Shown piece after piece: positions 12,791 through 24,296 of a stretch of DNA of 64,000 nucleotides. Both the position numbers and the translations under genes were made by a program. The stretch is from assembly GCA_030549205.1 (NCBI GenBank), contig JAUKTV010000001.1, forward strand, positions 1,488,001 through 1,552,000, written 5' to 3'. The notes under the pieces are model-generated. The model saw nothing but the letters and a program-made list of their open reading frames with translations. It searched no databases and was not told the origin of the DNA. The DNA comes from Apiosordaria backusii. Taxonomy: Eukaryota > Ascomycota > Sordariomycetes > Sordariales > Lasiosphaeriaceae. Within the stretch, counting starts at the first letter, position 1; the number at the start of each line of letters is the position of its first letter.

Positions 12791-15700
12791 GCGTGTGGCG
12801 CTTGCGATCTGTGTGAGTAGGAAGAGATGGGAGTGAAGATTATATACCACTATACCACCGACTTTGGCTGGGTTTGAGGAATGGCGTCCCTGGATGGATC
12901 AACGAGGCATGGCAAGGTTGTTGGAATAACACTTGACATGTAAGGTCTTTTTGGCTTTTGGGAGTCGGGCACTTGCTTTGAAAGTTTTCTGGGAGAGAGC
13001 GTGGAATGCGTTGCGAGTTGTAATTGCTATGGTTTTTGCAATGGATTTTTTCACGTTTCTTTTTGGATCATCGACATTAAAGATGAGATGGGAGCATTCT
13101 GACTGGAAGATTGGGATTTGTTTATCCAGTTTGCTGTGATAGCAATGAGTACAATGAAGTAAAATATCAGTCGTGGATAGCCACTGTGAAAGTTGTACCA
13201 TTTCCACCTCAACGACCTCACCTCGAGCCATGAGTGTATGGTAACAACAACCATCACATATAAACGTATTTAAACATAAAACATTATAAAACACTATGGA
13301 TTTGATTCAACTCTTCAATTCCATATGGCGTTCAATTACTATCGCCATCTCTCCATGTTGAGATACCAACACCTACTCTCATACTTATTCGCAACTGTCA
13401 CCTAGCCCAAATCCAATGTCACCAGCTTTCGTCGGGTCAAAAGTCAGATACACCTTCAATATCTGATGAGCTTTCTAATCTTGAAACTCATGATGAGCTG
13501 GCTTCATCCGAACAGTGAGTTTTACAAGTCTTCCGCCTCAGCTTCAGAGGCGTGTTTGAAGATACTATACACTACATCTGGACGTTCTCACATAGCTTCA
13601 CCTCACGTCACCACATCACCTTCCCTCTTGTCGCCTCATCCAAAGACATCAGTAATGAGGAATGAGGCTGATGGATTCAGCGTGCTCAATACACACCTAT
13701 CCTAACCACACGATCTTGATCGAAACCTACAGATGTTGGATCAGGCGTGCGTTTCCGCGCGAAGATTAAGTCTTTGTAGCACCGTTACCACTGGAGTTGG
13801 CATTATTTTTCGGAAAGTGATAGCGTTTTCTATTCGTTCATCAGTAGTTGTGTCCATGTGAGTGGCACAATGATGGGAGCTGGTGCTCGTGTGAGTCTTA
13901 CACTCGATACATATCGTATCGTCTCGTATATCATAGCTAGCAACTTTTTAGGTGTGTGAAATCAATAGGCTCGCGTGTCATGATCTTGTGGTTTTTATGA
14001 GTGCTGACTCATTATTACTGACACTCTGATTTCAGTGAGATATATCAGGGGAGGCTTCGGGGGTGGGAGGAGGGGGTGTTGTAAATGACTTCTTGGTATG
14101 GGTTAGAGAGTGGTGAAGAGCGTGAGAGTGGGTAGTATGTGTTGGATGTCGTGTATCTGCATTCGAATCTGTCCTCTCTTTCATACAAGGGGGATTTTTG
14201 GGGGTTAAGATGGCAAATTTAAGAAGAACAGTTGAGGGTGCGTTCGTTGTATTTGTGTAGAGAGTAACCCTAATAGATATGTGTCTGTTTGTTATGCATG
14301 TGTAATTAGCTCAGACTTGTTCTCTCTTCCCCGACTCTGTTGAAACGGTGTGAGGTAAGAATAGGTGTTACGATCAGGTTATGGATCAGAATGATGTGTA
14401 TGTATGTGTCTCTTAAGTGAATGCTCAAACTCAGGAGTGAGAGAGGTGAGTCTTACATAACCCTTTCAATATCTACCGCTGCGTATCGTGTATGTGTATG
14501 ACAACAGTCAGAGATAGGAAATCAAAAGCCGGATAACTCGGCTTTTGGGTCACTTTTGAGGCCTCCTGGTGAAAGGGGGCCAAATAGAGTATCAAAAACC
14601 AGCATGTTGTAGTGGATATGGTCATCTCGATAGGCCACAGATATCTAAGCAATGCGGGGAGATACCTTACCCCGAGGCAAAGAGGCACAGATGACAGGTT
14701 GGACGGGCGGGCCAAAAACAGAAGCTCGCATGGATATAGGCCTGCATATGCATCAGACGGGATGATATTTTCGTCTGTTGTGAGTTGTTATTGTCGTTCA
14801 AGCTGGCCGAGGGACTGACCTGGTTGTTAGTGCTCACGACACTCAGAACAAACAGCATCTGTTGGATACTGTTTCAATGTTTGGGTTTTTGGTACTATGT
14901 AGATATCGTTTGTGGTGGCACTTGGCATATTTGACAAAGTCCGATCTCTGAAAGCTAAATGGCGATGTTGAGATCAGGACCCAAAGGCTTAAATCCGATG
15001 TTGCCGCTGTCTGCAGCTTTGGACGCGTATGCAATGACATCGTCCAAGCCCGCTGTCTCCCTTGGCATTTGGCACCTCCGGTATCTCGGGATCTACCTAG
15101 GCTTGGGCAGAAAGTCAAAATAAATCTGAATATCAGATGGTCAATGGAGAAGAGAAATGGACAGAATCATTTTGTGGCCGTCGAAGTGTGTCTTCCAAAT
15201 ATAAATGTGTACCCTGCCTTGTATGATTGCCGGGGTTGTTGGGGAATATATCGAACGCCGATACCCCGTTAACCGCCGCCTAATATGTGTAAATTCTCAC
15301 CTTACGGTCTGATAATAAACTCGGTGGTGTGTGGCGGGTGATATCTATGCGTTGCGGTGGTGACCTTACGGGTGGCGCCGCCATAAACAACTCTCAGGCC
15401 AGCACAGTGCGAAGGATTTGTAGCGGGTTGCTCAGCAGGGAGCGGGGAGTGAGCGGCGGGGCTGGGTACTTGGTACTAGTGTATCCGTACAGATCCGAGG
15501 TCAACACCGAGCAAGGCTGGGCTTTTGTGGATTCCGTTCTTGGTCGCTGGGGAGTCTTGCTGATTTGGGAGGCTGTTGACGTGTACTTTGTGGCGCGTAG
15601 TGTATGGCGAACCGAGTAGCGCTGAAGACGGGAAATCGAGAAGCTGTCACCCCGCAAAGAACCTTCGTCCGACATCCGCAGATGCGCTCCGTGCATGTCG

Positions 15701-16589
15701 TTTTGGCAGTCTTATTTTGGGCTTCGATATCAAAAAGCTAATCCCAAAAACGATGAGCAGAAGCAGGCGACTCCACCAATTTAAAGCTGACGCTGCTCTT
15801 GGGTGACAGCAGCTGTTCGCTTTCGGTCGAGGCTGAGGGGTGGCCAGGGGCAGAGGCCATCCAGGGTCTGTTTGAGTGCACTTCTGAAACCGACACAAGG
15901 GATCATTCGCAACGGCCGCTTGGGTTGCGTAGTGTAGCCAAGGGACCTTGGCGTATTTTACTTTCTTGGACGCTGGACACACCGTGTCGAAACGAATCGC
16001 GGATTGATGATGGAAAGAAAAGAGTTTGAGAACACTTGGGATGGCTGAGATGGGGCTTGGACATTATGGTCTGAGGTAGTTTGAGGAGGATGCCGTTCCA
16101 AGCTGACAGACAGGCGCCTCACTGGAACCCCTGGGTGACCATGGTGACGAATCCGTCACTCGCACGGTGCACGAAGCGCTGGGCAAAGATCCAAGGCTTG
16201 TCGTTTGCTGGGCGGGTGTTCTCAGCCAGCGGTCTCTCTCCTGCTTCCTCCTGACCACTCACCAAGCCGCTCGCTACACCCACCGACAAAATACTGTGCA
16301 CTGCCACTGGTTCCCATCCATTTCTCTCTCTTCGCAACCAACAAAAGACATCCCGTCGCCTGCTTTGTTCCTTCTGTCCCCTCCGCCCCCCTCGTTTACG
16401 TTCGCTTTTCCATCTTGCGAGTCCACCGTTTCGCCTCCACTCTTGAATGCGGCAGAGGACTTATAGAAGGAACTTGCAACATCCTCTCCCCATCCAGAGA
16501 CACACTGGTCTATTCTTTCATTCTTGATACCAGTCATTCGTTCATGGACAAGTGGTATCTATAGGGAACGGAGTACGACTAATTGAATT
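12791..16589. other. Gene-free region between acetyl-CoA synthetase and the ADAM gene
   Basis: About 3.8 kb with only short open frames lacking domain or composition support. 12791-13300 is the 3' flank of the synthetase. 13300-15300 is of mixed composition, with T/G-rich stretches and two adjacent small inverted repeats at 13889-13921. From about 16160 the sequence becomes C/T-rich, like a promoter and leader for the metalloprotease. No RNA gene was recognised. Confidence 0.55.
16544..16564 (+). promoter_or_regulatory. Short upstream ORF before the ADAM start
   Basis: ATG at 16544 followed by five codons and a TAG at 16562-16564 (peptide MDKWYL), ending 25 nt before the main ATG at 16590. 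If transcribed, it would sit in the leader close enough to affect initiation. The transcript start is unknown. Confidence 0.4.
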
Positions 16590-19003
16590 ATGCTTGTTAC
16601 CAAGGCCTTTGCGGCCGTCCTTACAGCTGCTGGTCTTGTGTTCCAAAATGCGATAGGTATGCTGGACATCTCTTCAATGTTGCTTCCAACCAAGACGCCA
16701 CCGACTAACAGGGCACCCAAGCACACTCGGTACAACGGAGATCACTGTCCTACGTGACGCGCATCGACAATACTATCATTCAAACACCATCACATCGGGT
16801 GCATGCCCATACTTCATTCGACGTCACATTCCAACTCCATAACAAACAGCAAAATGTCCGTCTCTCATTAGACCCGAACACCGATCTTTTCAGTGACGAC
16901 GCAGCGATTCAACATGTCGGCGCCGATGGCACAATCAACAAGGTCGAAGCGCTGGACAGGCGAGCCATTCGGGTGTTCAGGGGAGAGAGCTGGGTTAGGG
17001 GGGAGGGCTCGACTGAGTGGAAGCATGTGGGATGGGCTCGAATCAGCTTGACCCGCGATGGAAAGAACCCTATTTTCACGGGCGTATTCACAATTTTAGG
17101 AGACCACCACCACGTTAAAACGGCCTCTTCATATCGCGCGCTTGCGGTTGAGGGTGATCCAGAGCTCGTCGAGGACGACGACGACTATATGGTTGTCTGG
17201 CGCGACACCGATATCAGCGCCGAACCTGGCCATGCGGATCTCAAGCGTGATCTGAGCAGCACGGCGACATGCGGCTCTGATGAACTCCTTCATAACCAGG
17301 ACCCAAGCAATCTCGTGTATCGGGCCTTTAGTGAACCTCTGACAGAAGGCACATCCCTCAACACCCGGTCACTATTTGGGCGACAGGACCAAATTGGTGG
17401 AAACGGTGCTGGTGTCAACTTGGCGGGCTCGATTGGGTCAACTGCAGGTTGTCCGACTACAAGGAAGGTTGCCCTGATCGGTGTCGCCACCGACTGCGGC
17501 TATACTTCCAAGTTTAGAAACAAGGAGGAAGTGCGATCCAATATCATCGATGTCGTGAACTCGGCATCGGAGTTGTATGAGAGGACCTTTAATATCTCAC
17601 TGGGGATCCAGAACTTGACCATCAGCGATGCTGAGTGTCCGGCCACGGCTCCCCCATCGGCGCCCTGGAACACTGCCTGCAGCGACGAGATTACCATTAC
17701 AGAGCGCCTGAGCCAGTTCTCAGAGTGGCGCGGTCAGTGGCCAAATGACGGCAACGCTTACTGGACGCTTTTGACGAGCTGCGGAACAGGTAACGCCGTC
17801 GGTCTGGCTTGGTTGGGGGCTGTCTGTCAGGCGGGAGCAACGAGACAGGGCAATGAGACCACGGCTTCTGCAAATGTTGTTGTTCGGACATCGACGGAAT
17901 GGCTTGTCTTTGCCCACGAAACTGGACATACGTTTGGCGCCGTCCACGATTGCATGGATCAAACATGTGCCCGGGGCGATGCTACACAGTCGCAATGTTG
18001 CCCTCTTTCGCGCCAGTCCTGTGATGCAAGGGGCAACTTTATTATGAATCCGTCAACGGGCAGCGGCATCACTCAGTTCTCACCTTGCAGTGTAGGCAAC
18101 ATTTGCAGCTTCCTTGGCCGTAGCTCCCAGCGAGCTAGCTGTCTCACCAGCAACAGAGGCCTGATTACCATCACTGGCCAGCAGTGTGGAAACGGCATTG
18201 TTGAAGCTGGCGAGGACTGCGACTGTGGCGGTGAACAAGGCTGCCAGGGCAACCCGTGCTGCGACCCCAAAACATGCAAGTTTACTACGGGCAGCCAATG
18301 CGATTTCTCCAATGAGGAGTGCTGTACTGGCCAGTGCCGTTTTGCGAGCCAGGGGAGCATATGTCGTCCTAGCACTGGCCCATGCGATCCCGAGGAGAAA
18401 TGCTCGGGCACGACAGCCACTTGCCCATCCGATGAGAGCGCCCCTGATGGTCAGAGCTGCGGTGAAGCTGGCGCTGGCCTGCAGTGTGCTTCGGGCCGCT
18501 GCACATCGCGCGACCTCCAGTGCAAGACAATGATGGGAAGCTTCACCTCGAACAACGATACCTACTCATGCTCCAGCAGCGGCTGTACTCTGTCCTGCGC
18601 CTCCCCCGAGTTTGGAGCCAACAGGTGTTTGACCATGCGGCAGTACTTCCTTGACGGCACTCCCTGCGAAGGTGGTGGGAAATGTTCAAACGGCAACTGC
18701 CAAGGTACCCAGCTCGGCCAGCAAATTCTCGACTGGATCAATGACAACAAGCCGATCTTCATCCCTGTGGTCATCGTCGTCGGCCTTCTTTTCCTTATGG
18801 CCGTCTGCAGTTGCTTGTTCAGCTGCTGCCGAAAGTCGAGTCGAAGCCGCCGCAAGATTCCCAAGCCCGTACCGCCACCGTACCCGTATGGCAATGGTAT
18901 GCCAGCCATGCGCGGACCACCACCACAGCAACAGGGGAGCTATCACGCACCTCAACAACAAGGGTGGGAGCCAATGCGGTCGACGCCGTATCGTTATGCC
19001 TAA
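16590..19003 (+). CDS. ADAM-family (adamalysin) transmembrane metalloprotease
   Basis: Type I membrane zinc protease with signal peptide, prodomain, reprolysin domain, disintegrin-like domain, membrane anchor and cytosolic tail. Exons are 16590-16656 and 16722-19003, giving 782 residues. The acceptor AG at 16720-16721 keeps frame; the earlier AG at 16710-16711 overlaps the CTAAC branch site and breaks frame. Residues 1-22 form a signal peptide. The zinc site HETGHTFGAVHD starts near residue 421, with a FIMNPS Met-turn after it. The Cys-rich disintegrin-like domain starts near 510 (CGNGIVEAGEDCDCG). A hydrophobic span at about 700-725 is followed by a basic, then Pro/Gln-rich tail. Cys206 is the only cysteine in the prodomain and could act as a cysteine switch; a Lys-Arg pair a few residues upstream may be a Kex2-type site. 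Substrates are unknown; fungal members are linked to shedding of surface proteins. Confidence 0.93.
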
Positions 19004-20508
19004 TGATAAAATTTTCGTTCTTGTCAGAAATCAAACGGGAAAGGGGAAGCGGGTGGTATAGATCATAGGTATTTCATGTTTGGATTCTGCCTGCTGGACA
19101 CACCGAACCCCTTTAGCATGCATTGGGATGGCGTTTTTCTTGTTTATTATCTCTCTTTGGTTTTATTTTCCTGTCCGTCTAGGTTTGTTAGGTACGCTAG
19201 GTGGACAGGTCGGTCTATATCCTACCTCTTCTGCTTCCGCTGAGAAGGTCGGGGAAATTCGATTATGAGGAATGATTTTCAGCTGAATTTTGGCTCCTTG
19301 TGGGTTTAAGTCGGTATATGGTCTTGTATCTTCTTTGTATAGGAATCACAGGACTAGGATCGGGGATATGGGTTTGCTTTGTACAGATATCCTGGGTCAC
19401 ACATTGTATGTAGCGCAAAGAGACGTATAAAAAGGGTGGCTGTTTCTTTTCCTGCACAATGATAATTGGTTGGCGAATCGGAAAATATGCAGTACGATGA
19501 TTCTGATGAACAAGATACAACTCGCCAGGTAGTCATGTCATACGTCTCTTTCCTCGACCAACCTCAACCTCAACCTCATGCCCATGAATCTCTACAAGCA
19601 CCAGCACCCAACCTGACAGCCTGGCACTCCCTCCACTCCTCAGATGCTTAAATCACCATACGGCAGCAACAGCCCTCAACCTGGACTCGACTCTTCCTTT
19701 TCAAAAACGGAAACACTGATTGTTTTACATTAGACTAAAAGCAGCACACCAGACCAGGAAGCACACCTCGTCAACTTCCCACCCACCACTTTGAGATATG
19801 AAGTCCCAAAAAACATTTATCTTAATTACCTACACCCACACCCCCTTGGCCACCTCCCGGAAAAAGTAGTAGCAACAACTTGTCACCAATAACTGCAGAA
19901 CCCACTCAACGTTCTCGACAAAATAAACGGTACTGCCGACAAGTCAGTCAACATATTAACAACCCATCTGACCTATGCTGTTCAGGATATTTAAATATGT
20001 ATGTTAACTATTTTCGAAAACACCTATTCACATCCTTCAAAGGCCTATGAACTATCTACACAAAGGCATGTTGTTTTCTCTCCCTTTTCCCGGGAAAAAG
20101 CCTTCTCATGCCCACAAAAACGAATGCCCTTCCCAATCACAAACATAAAGGAACATTTGCCAGTCTTCAAAAGTCTCCTCCTCCATCTTTCACACAGACA
20201 CGTACATATGTGAACCAAGGTGTATTACCTACCAAAAGTCAGTCCCGACAAAGACAAACAAGCCCAGCTGAAGTGCATCTCAGTTTTGCTCAAGCTTCAA
20301 AAAAAGTATTACTGATTAACATACTACTACCTCGCTATCTTTCTTTTCTGTTTCCCCCCCTTCCCCTTTTTTCATTTTTCCCGTTTCTCATGTCATGATC
20401 ATAACCATCCATACCAGATGCCCCTTAAAATGAAAACATTCAACGCTAAAACCAAGTAACAAACACACTGCTTCATGGGGTTTCTGGGGTGTGCATCTCG
20501 TCGACAAC

Positions 20509-20540
<32 letters not shown>

Positions 20541-20728
20541 CGCTGATGTCAACAAATATATGAAACGAGAGACAAAAGACAGACTTGACACACCCCAAAT
20601 ACATCCCCAAACAACCAATGACCTCGCTCAAGCCACCCCAAAGGAAGAAGATGAGGTAAAAAAAGGCCAAAGCTCCGAGTAGCTTTGCTTGAACCAAGTC
20701 TACCCATTATTTCGTAGTGGCGCACCAA
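19004..20728. other. Intergenic region, ADAM 3' flank to the orphan ORF
   Basis: No gene supported. The first ~300 nt are the ADAM 3' flank. The middle is A/C-rich, with many short pyrimidine tracts near 20340-20390, then the A29 run at 20509-20537. The minus-strand gene that follows ends at 20729, so the right part is probably its 3' UTR. Confidence 0.55.
20509..20537. repeat. A29 homopolymer
   Basis: Uninterrupted run of 29 A on the plus strand, the longest homopolymer in the window. It lies about 190 bp beyond the stop of the minus-strand orphan ORF, where it would be a T run in the 3' flank. Length may be uncertain because of sequencing slippage. Confidence 0.9.
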
Positions 20729-21343
20729 CTAGTTAGTCAGCCTTCTTCCTGTTGGCCCTCTAGCCCTAGCAGAGGTTGATGTTGCTGGAGCAGAAGTGGC
20801 TGGTGCTACCGTGGCTGGTGCTACCGTGGCTGCTGGCGATGGCAGTGGCGACGTGACTTCAGACAGCGTCGGTGACGATGGCCGTTCTTCAAACAGTGCT
20901 GAAATACCCCAGTCTTGTTCATCGTCCATGTCTACCAACTCCACAACTCGGTCCATCTCCTCAACACCGCCAGCACCACCCGCAACCCCATCATAACCAC
21001 CCTGCCCATCTTCCTGACCACGAGTTATATTCACAGTACCTTCCAGAAGATTCGCCATGTCCCGTAACCATTTGAGAAACTCGTCCAGATAAGGGGTGAC
21101 ACGCTGCTGTCCATATACCGACACGACATGTCCCAGGAACCACGCCAAGAGAGACGAGAAAGAATAGAAGATGAAACGGAGCTGAGGTAGAAGCGCCTGT
21201 TCGCGAGGAACCTGTTGAATAGCTTCAATTCGCTCTCCCTGTTGCGGTGCAGTGTTGTGTGATTGCTGGTAGTCCTGGCCCGGCTGTTGCTCATGCTGCT
21301 CCTGAGGCGCCTCTGGCGGTGGCGATGGTGATGTGAAAGGCAT
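20729..21343 (-). CDS. Hypothetical protein with one hydrophobic segment
   Basis: Single-exon frame of 204 residues; I do not recognise the family. The N-terminus (about 1-45) is Pro/Gln/Glu-rich. One hydrophobic stretch near residues 54-75 (RFIFYSFSSLLAWFLGHV) could be a membrane or amphipathic helix, followed by a Leu/Trp-containing helix-like region. The middle is acidic and Gly-rich (EEMDRVVELVDMDDE), and the C-terminus is an Ala/Thr/Pro low-complexity tail with APAT-type repeats. It lies 207 nt downstream of the stop of the next gene on the same strand, so it is either a separate gene or part of a longer transcript. The ordered composition favours coding, but no conserved domain was seen. 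Confidence 0.5.
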   Translation of the reverse strand: MPFTSPSPPPEAPQEQHEQQPGQDYQQSHNTAPQQGERIEAIQQVPREQALLPQLRFIFYSFSSLLAWFLGHVVSVYGQQRVTPYLDEFLKWLRDMANLLEGTVNITRGQEDGQGGYDGVAGGAGGVEEMDRVVELVDMDDEQDWGISALFEERPSSPTLSEVTSPLPSPAATVAPATVAPATSAPATSTSARARGPTGRRLTN

Positions 21344-21550
21344 GTTGATGGCGTCAGCTCAGCTTAGATGCCGTGGGTGGTGACAGGTGGTACAAAAATG
21401 TAGGCTGAATATGTCTGACTGTGTGACGCAAGGTGTGTAGAAGCCGCAGGAACGAGAGATACGGAGAGAATAAGAAGTTAAGTTGGCGATTCGAGGATAG
21501 TTGGTCGTTGGCGGAGGTGTTGGTTGAGCCGTAAGCAAGACAAGTTGGGT

Positions 21551-22332
21551 CTATCGACGGCGTTTCTCGCCAATATTGTGAGAGTTGTGAGAATGCTGCC
21601 TCGGGTGATCTGGACGGTTGGCAAATCTTGATGTTGAAGCCGATGCTTTGCTGCTGGAAGAATGCTGAGGGACCTCGTCGTAGCCACAGAGGATTCGCAT
21701 AAAATGGAGACGGGCGCCTGGTATGCTCTACCCGAAGGACAATGTTAGAGAAGAAGAACAATATTCAGTAGCAAAAGAAGGAAGAGGAAAGACGAACATC
21801 ACCCGTGCTCTGAGCATACATCATCAGCAATTCGGGACTGCCCAAAAAGGCAATTGCCTTTTGACGAAGCTCTGTCCTGGCATAGTCTTCCTTCTCTGGT
21901 CTGCAATGACACCACTCAAGTCAGTGAACACTTTCCTTTTTCACATTTTTAAGCAGACAAATCGGTAGAAAGAGCTCACCTCCCACCACCACCACCACCG
22001 CCCACCAACCTCAACTTGGAAGGCGTAGCTCCAGACTCCCGGTCACTCAAGTCACTTCCTTCAGACCCGTCGCCTGAATGATACGGGTCCTTGCCCCTCG
22101 CCTGACGATCGCGCATGACTGATGTGAAGGGGCGGCCGTTGCCGTCGTTTGATGCGATTGACTCCGAACTTGTTGTTGCCGTCGCGTTCATGTACGACTG
22201 AGTGTAGTTCCGGTTGTAGTGCTTGTTGAAGTGCGTAAATGAAGCCGAAGATGGACCACCACCGCCGTTGTTGCCCCCACCACTTCCTCCTACTCCACCA
22301 CCGGATGGACCTCCTCCAGGTGACAAGGACAT
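21551..22332 (-). CDS. Gly-rich hypothetical protein, three exons
   Basis: Predicted 205-residue protein from exons 22332-21980, 21900-21803 and 21717-21551 on the minus strand, with introns of 79 and 85 nt. The donors are GTGAGC and GTGATG and the acceptors end in CAG. Joining the exons preserves frame and gives a compact, apparently structured core: PEKEDYARTELRQKAIAFLG, then SPELLMMYAQSTG, then ARLHFMRILCGYDEVP. The N-terminal ~60 residues are Gly/Ser-rich and the C-terminus is Ser/His/Arg-rich, ending in RRR. The core looks like a conserved helical domain, but I cannot name the family. The ATG at 22332 is preferred; an in-frame ATG further upstream (near 22449) would add 39 residues. The exon model is inferred from splice signals and reading frame. 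Confidence 0.65.
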
Positions 22333-23489
22333 GGCTGCTTCGCTTTGTCTCTTTCCGTTCCGCAGTGAGGTGTTTGATATGGGATGAACACACTGTGCCT
22401 TCGCAAACGGCAAGTAGGGAACAAAATGAACTGGAGAGCTGTTGCTCAATAGTAGCTTTGTCGCCAGTCAGAAGGAAGCACCAAGTCCAATGAGTAGAAC
22501 CTGGAAGTTGAAGTCGTGTAAGCGAATAGAAAGGGAATGTGGGGCTAACCTAAGTGCCACAGCGCCTACCTCTCCTTCTCTACCTTCCCCACCACTCAAA
22601 ATGTTTGCTTTCTCTTTGCCTCACTATGAGCGTAAGAAAAACCGTAACTGCACCCCGTCACTGCATCTGCATGCACGTCCCCGTCTTGGGAGAAACATCT
22701 CCTCCTGCTCAATGATGGGACGAAAATGCTTTCAAAAACGCCTTCCTACTTGTATGCTTGGCACATGTAGATGCGTTGCTTCTCGAGTCTCCCCAGGTCT
22801 CGGCAAACTCCAAGACACGCGCTATGATTTACATGGATACAATTCCATTAGAGCAAGTCTCGGGTACGGTTCCATTGTTTCTTCTCTTTGTTCTGTCACA
22901 AGTGTTGGTTCTTGCGTTGGACAAGAAATAAGCCCAGACGGGTGTCGGGGACAAGCTGAATCGGCACCTACCCGATGCTGCTACCCCGCCCCCGCATACA
23001 TCATTCACATTTTCTGGGTCGCACGAGTTATGTCTTTGGATTATGTTGTGTCATTATCGTAACTCCTTGGAAAGATTGCATACCGCCAAATAGATTATCT
23101 CGTGTGCGTTGCTACCTGCCATGTGGCTGGCCCAGCCTTGGTCCTGGTGTTTTCACCGCCAAACCACGTCGGTGTCAAACAAACACATTGTAGCCTCATC
23201 AACATCCTGGTTCCCACCCCTCCCTTCGCCGTCCTGACCGGTTTGAACTCCATGCTTCTCCCTAGTCCCGTTTGTCTCTCCCTGCATTTCTTCAACTCAT
23301 CCCCTCCCTTTCCCACCCTTGTCCAGCTGAAGAGATCTCGACATCAGGAAATACGTGCTACCCCACAATACACCCAAACTCATAGAGCAATTAACAATTC
23401 CAAGAAACACGCTCATGTATAAGAGGCCATGAATACATCGCTCAAGCAGCATTCCATACCTTAATCCAACCCCCCTTCCCCCCACCTCT
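22333..23489. other. Intergenic region with promoter of the Gly-rich gene
   Basis: About 1.16 kb. The right end is the 3' flank of the minus-strand gene at 23490, and the left end should hold the promoter and leader of the minus-strand Gly-rich gene. A long plus-strand frame (about 22442-23062) begins with TTG and has no domain-like composition, so it is not called. Confidence 0.55.
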
Positions 23490-24296
23490 TTACGTGAAGA
23501 TCCCCTCCCCCATAACCCCAACCAACTCCTTCCTCTCCGTAGCCGTAACCAACCAATACGTCACCCTCACCCCCCTCCCATCCCCCTTCACCTCATAAAC
23601 CCTCACATCCGCCCCCCTCCCCGCCTCCCTAACCGCATCCAGCACCTCGTTATACTCCCCCTCCGGATCCCAATCCACCGGGTCCTTAATCTCCACCTCC
23701 GCCTCCTTCGGGTTCGAGTGCCCAATCATCTCTGCAAACTCCTCCTCATCCGGCAGCCCTCCTCCCGGCGACTTCAACCTCAGCGCGACAACCTCAAACG
23801 GAGACTCAGTCTCGCTCGACGCCGCGATAAAAATCTTTCCTTTGACCGCCCTTTTCAGGACGTCCGGCACGGAGACGCCAGGGTCGGTGGTTTTGAAGTT
23901 CTGTTTATCGGATGTTGAAGAGGCAGCGGCGTTAGCCCTAGAGGAGGAGGTAGGAGGGGCGTTGGCCTTGTTGAGGAAGGCGAGGTAATCTTCGTCTGAC
24001 ATTTTGTTGACTGTCGTGGCGGAGAAGGCTCGTTGTTGCTGTTGGTTTCTTGTGGAGGCGAGAGTAGGTGGTAGTCTTGTGGGAGTCGTAGCAGCAGTCG
24101 CAGCTTGGCAGTTGGAATGATACGATCGAGCTGGTGGGAATCGCAGAGTAGTAGAATAGCACAGTCCTGTGGTCAAGGAGGTCGGAGCGGTGCTGGAACA
24201 GTTTGCAATTAAAGAAGGAAATGGAATGCGAAAGAGGGAGGGAGCCCCGTGGGACAAAATAACTCGACTAATTCCGATGTGAACGCGCGCAACCAT
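23490..24296 (-). CDS. Conserved-looking acidic protein with possible mitochondrial presequence
   Basis: Single-exon frame of 268 residues. The first ~98 residues are rich in Arg, Ser, Thr and Ala with almost no acids and contain RSYHSN and RAFSATT, typical of a mitochondrial targeting sequence. A second in-frame ATG (MSDEDYLAFLNKAN) follows at about 24002 and would yield a protein of about 170 residues without it. The mature part is acidic and compact: VSVPDVLKR, FEVVALRLKSPGGGLPDEEE, DPVDWDPEGEY and a C-terminal beta-rich segment (VRVTYWLV). I recall similar short MSDEDY-starting proteins in other fungi but cannot name a function. It is downstream of the ribosomal L3 gene on the same strand, with 446 nt between. 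Confidence 0.75.
   Translation of the reverse strand: MVARVHIGISRVILSHGAPSLFRIPFPSLIANCSSTAPTSLTTGLCYSTTLRFPPARSYHSNCQAATAATTPTRLPPTLASTRNQQQQRAFSATTVNKMSDEDYLAFLNKANAPPTSSSRANAAASSTSDKQNFKTTDPGVSVPDVLKRAVKGKIFIAASSETESPFEVVALRLKSPGGGLPDEEEFAEMIGHSNPKEAEVEIKDPVDWDPEGEYNEVLDAVREAGRGADVRVYEVKGDGRGVRVTYWLVTATERKELVGVMGEGIFT

Noticed and set aside
22442..23062. 206-codon plus-strand frame upstream of the Gly-rich gene
   Set aside because: Begins at TTG, has no domain features, and lies in the promoter of the opposite-strand gene.
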